NCBI GenBank assembly: GCA_014860575.1
Contig: JACZJK010000016.1
Location: 1-64,000, forward strand
Length of the DNA: 64,000 nt
Reading direction: 5' to 3'
Origin: Bacteroidales bacterium
GTDB taxonomy: Bacteria; Bacteroidota; Bacteroidia; Bacteroidales; JAAYJT01
Numbering within the stretch: position 1 is the first letter of the stretch; the number at the start of each line of letters is the position of its first letter. Shown here piece by piece: positions 63,045-64,000 of this stretch. A program made the position numbers and the translations under genes. The notes beneath the pieces were generated by a model, which did no database searches, had not been told where the DNA came from, and was given only the letters and a program-made list of their open reading frames with translations.

Positions 63045-63122
63045 GGGGTATAATGTTGGTTAAGTGGATATTCTAATGTACAGAAGCAAATGCTGAAAAT
63101 GCCGCAAGAATTATGCCCTGTT

Positions 63123-64000
63123 TCACCTAATCACCCCGCTTCCCAAACAGATCTTTTCCTCCCGGTCATAAACTACACCAAACTGCCCGGCTGCGATTCC
63201 GGCAATTGGTTTTTCGGATTTGAGGATGATTTTGTTGCCTTCGCTTTTTATTGTTCCTTTTGTGAATTCCGGCGTATGGCGGATTTTAAATGTAATATCA
63301 GCGCCATTAGCAAGATCAGGAAATGGGTTTTCGGTGATGAAAAGGAAATCTTCGAGCAGAATGGCGTCGCTGTATTGTGCTTCGGGATCGTAACCGTTGG
63401 AAACATAAATGACGTTTTCTTCCGCATCCTTTTTCACTACGAACCAGGGGCCTTGTCCCAGCCCCAGGCCTTTGCGCTGGCCGATGGTATGAAACCAATA
63501 GCCTTTGTGTTTGCCAAGAATTTTTCCGGTTTCAAGTTCCACAATTTTACCTTCCTTTTCGCCCACATAGCGCCGGATAAAATCGTTGTAATTGATCTTG
63601 CCGAGGAAGCAGATGCCCTGACTATCGCGGCGGGCAGCGCTGGGTAGTTTCATATTGTGAGCCATTTCCCGCACCTCCTGCTTCAGCATATTTTCGAGGG
63701 GGAACATGAGTTTTTGCATCTGTGCGCCGGTAATCCGCCCCAGGAAATAGGTCTGGTCTTTAACATGATCGCTGGCGGTTCCCAGAAAAACTTTGCTGTT
63801 GCGTTCCACCCTGCCGGCATAATGCCCGGTGGTAATGCGATCGAAATCATTGCCGTAGCGTTCGTTAAACACCCCGAACTTGATCAGCAGGTTGCACATC
63901 ACATCAGGATTGGGCGTAAGGCCTTTTTTCACGGTATCTATTGTATAAGCCACCACACTTTCCCAGTAATCCTTTTGCAGGTCAACGATTTCCATACGGC
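63123..64000 (-). CDS. mnmA: tRNA-specific 2-thiouridylase MnmA (5' part outside window)
   Basis: The visible 292 residues are the C-terminal four-fifths of MnmA. They include the first catalytic cysteine in [16 protein letters not shown], the tRNA-binding [14 protein letters not shown], the second catalytic cysteine in [26 protein letters not shown] and the end [26 protein letters not shown]. The enzyme puts sulfur on U34 of tRNA Lys, Glu and Gln in the cytoplasm. The methionine at 63995 is internal; the true start lies beyond the window. Decayed copies of the last 25 codons occur twice downstream. Confidence 0.96.
   Translation of the reverse strand, partial: RMEIVDLQKDYWESVVAYTIDTVKKGLTPNPDVMCNLLIKFGVFNERYGNDFDRITTGHYAGRVERNSKVFLGTASDHVKDQTYFLGRITGAQMQKLMFPLENMLKQEVREMAHNMKLPSAARRDSQGICFLGKINYNDFIRRYVGEKEGKIVELETGKILGKHKGYWFHTIGQRKGLGLGQGPWFVVKKDAEENVIYVSNGYDPEAQYSDAILLEDFLFITENPFPDLANGADITFKIRHTPEFTKGTIKSEGNKIILKSEKPIAGIAAGQFGVVYDREEKICLGSGVIR

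Noticed and set aside
63090-63647. Open frame of 185 codons on the plus strand
   Set aside because: It is antisense to mnmA, which is well conserved to its last residue.

Overview
The window is chromosomal DNA of a member of the Bacteroidota, probably Bacteroidales-like. Four lines of evidence support this. Several large proteins end in type IX secretion system (T9SS) type A sorting domains (xYPNPxx...). Start codons lack Shine-Dalgarno sequences, and promoters carry the Bacteroidota -7 box TAnnTTTG, sometimes with a TTTG -33 box. SusC-like TonB-dependent receptors, a hybrid two-component system and DUF2490 and M56-TonB proteins are present. No tRNA, rRNA, CRISPR array, prophage or intact insertion sequence was seen. 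Both window edges cut genes: the tail of a T9SS protein on the left and mnmA on the right.

Region 1 (1-14.9 kb) is a secretome block. It holds two tandem T9SS-exported papain-like peptidases, an MBOAT/AlgJ-like O-acetyltransferase pair for surface polysaccharide, a Porphyromonas PPAD-like deiminase with a T9SS tail and a DUF2490 outer-membrane protein. Region 2 (15-25.6 kb) holds an S46 dipeptidyl peptidase (DPP7-type by its specificity residue), an App1-type phosphatidate phosphatase next to a diacylglycerol/lipid kinase, a DPP III-like lipoprotein, YceI, a TonB-dependent receptor and a CHAD protein. The S46, S9 and M49-like enzymes together suggest peptides and amino acids are a main nutrient.

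Region 3 (25.9-38.4 kb) starts with a giant one-component (hybrid) sensor-regulator. A run of small exported NTF2/SnoaL-fold proteins, a 1-Cys peroxiredoxin with an outer-membrane receptor and a nonsense-disrupted T9SS gene follow. Region 4 (38.9-52.9 kb) has a T9SS subtilisin-like protein with an unusual ALVN repeat tract, a TPR-adenylate cyclase, a universal stress protein, and a leftward methyltransferase-PBP1A-S9 peptidase operon.

Region 5 (53-60.6 kb) is the most interesting part for cell-envelope biology. A helical outer-membrane lipoprotein with a C-terminal lysine is followed by two L,D-transpeptidases, one of which carries a domain resembling the lipoprotein, and by a membrane protein. 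This looks like a Bacteroidota analogue of the Braun lipoprotein system, with an intrinsic terminator between the lipoprotein and enzyme genes and a divergent ECF sigma gene. Further right is a BlaI-BlaR1-TonB cluster with a clear promoter/operator, a partial duplication and a palindromic repeat inserted in frame in blaR1. Region 6 (60.6-64 kb) holds two paralogous exported proteins separated by decayed copies of the mnmA 3' end and by terminator-forming palindromes, the trace of serial duplication or insertion behind mnmA.
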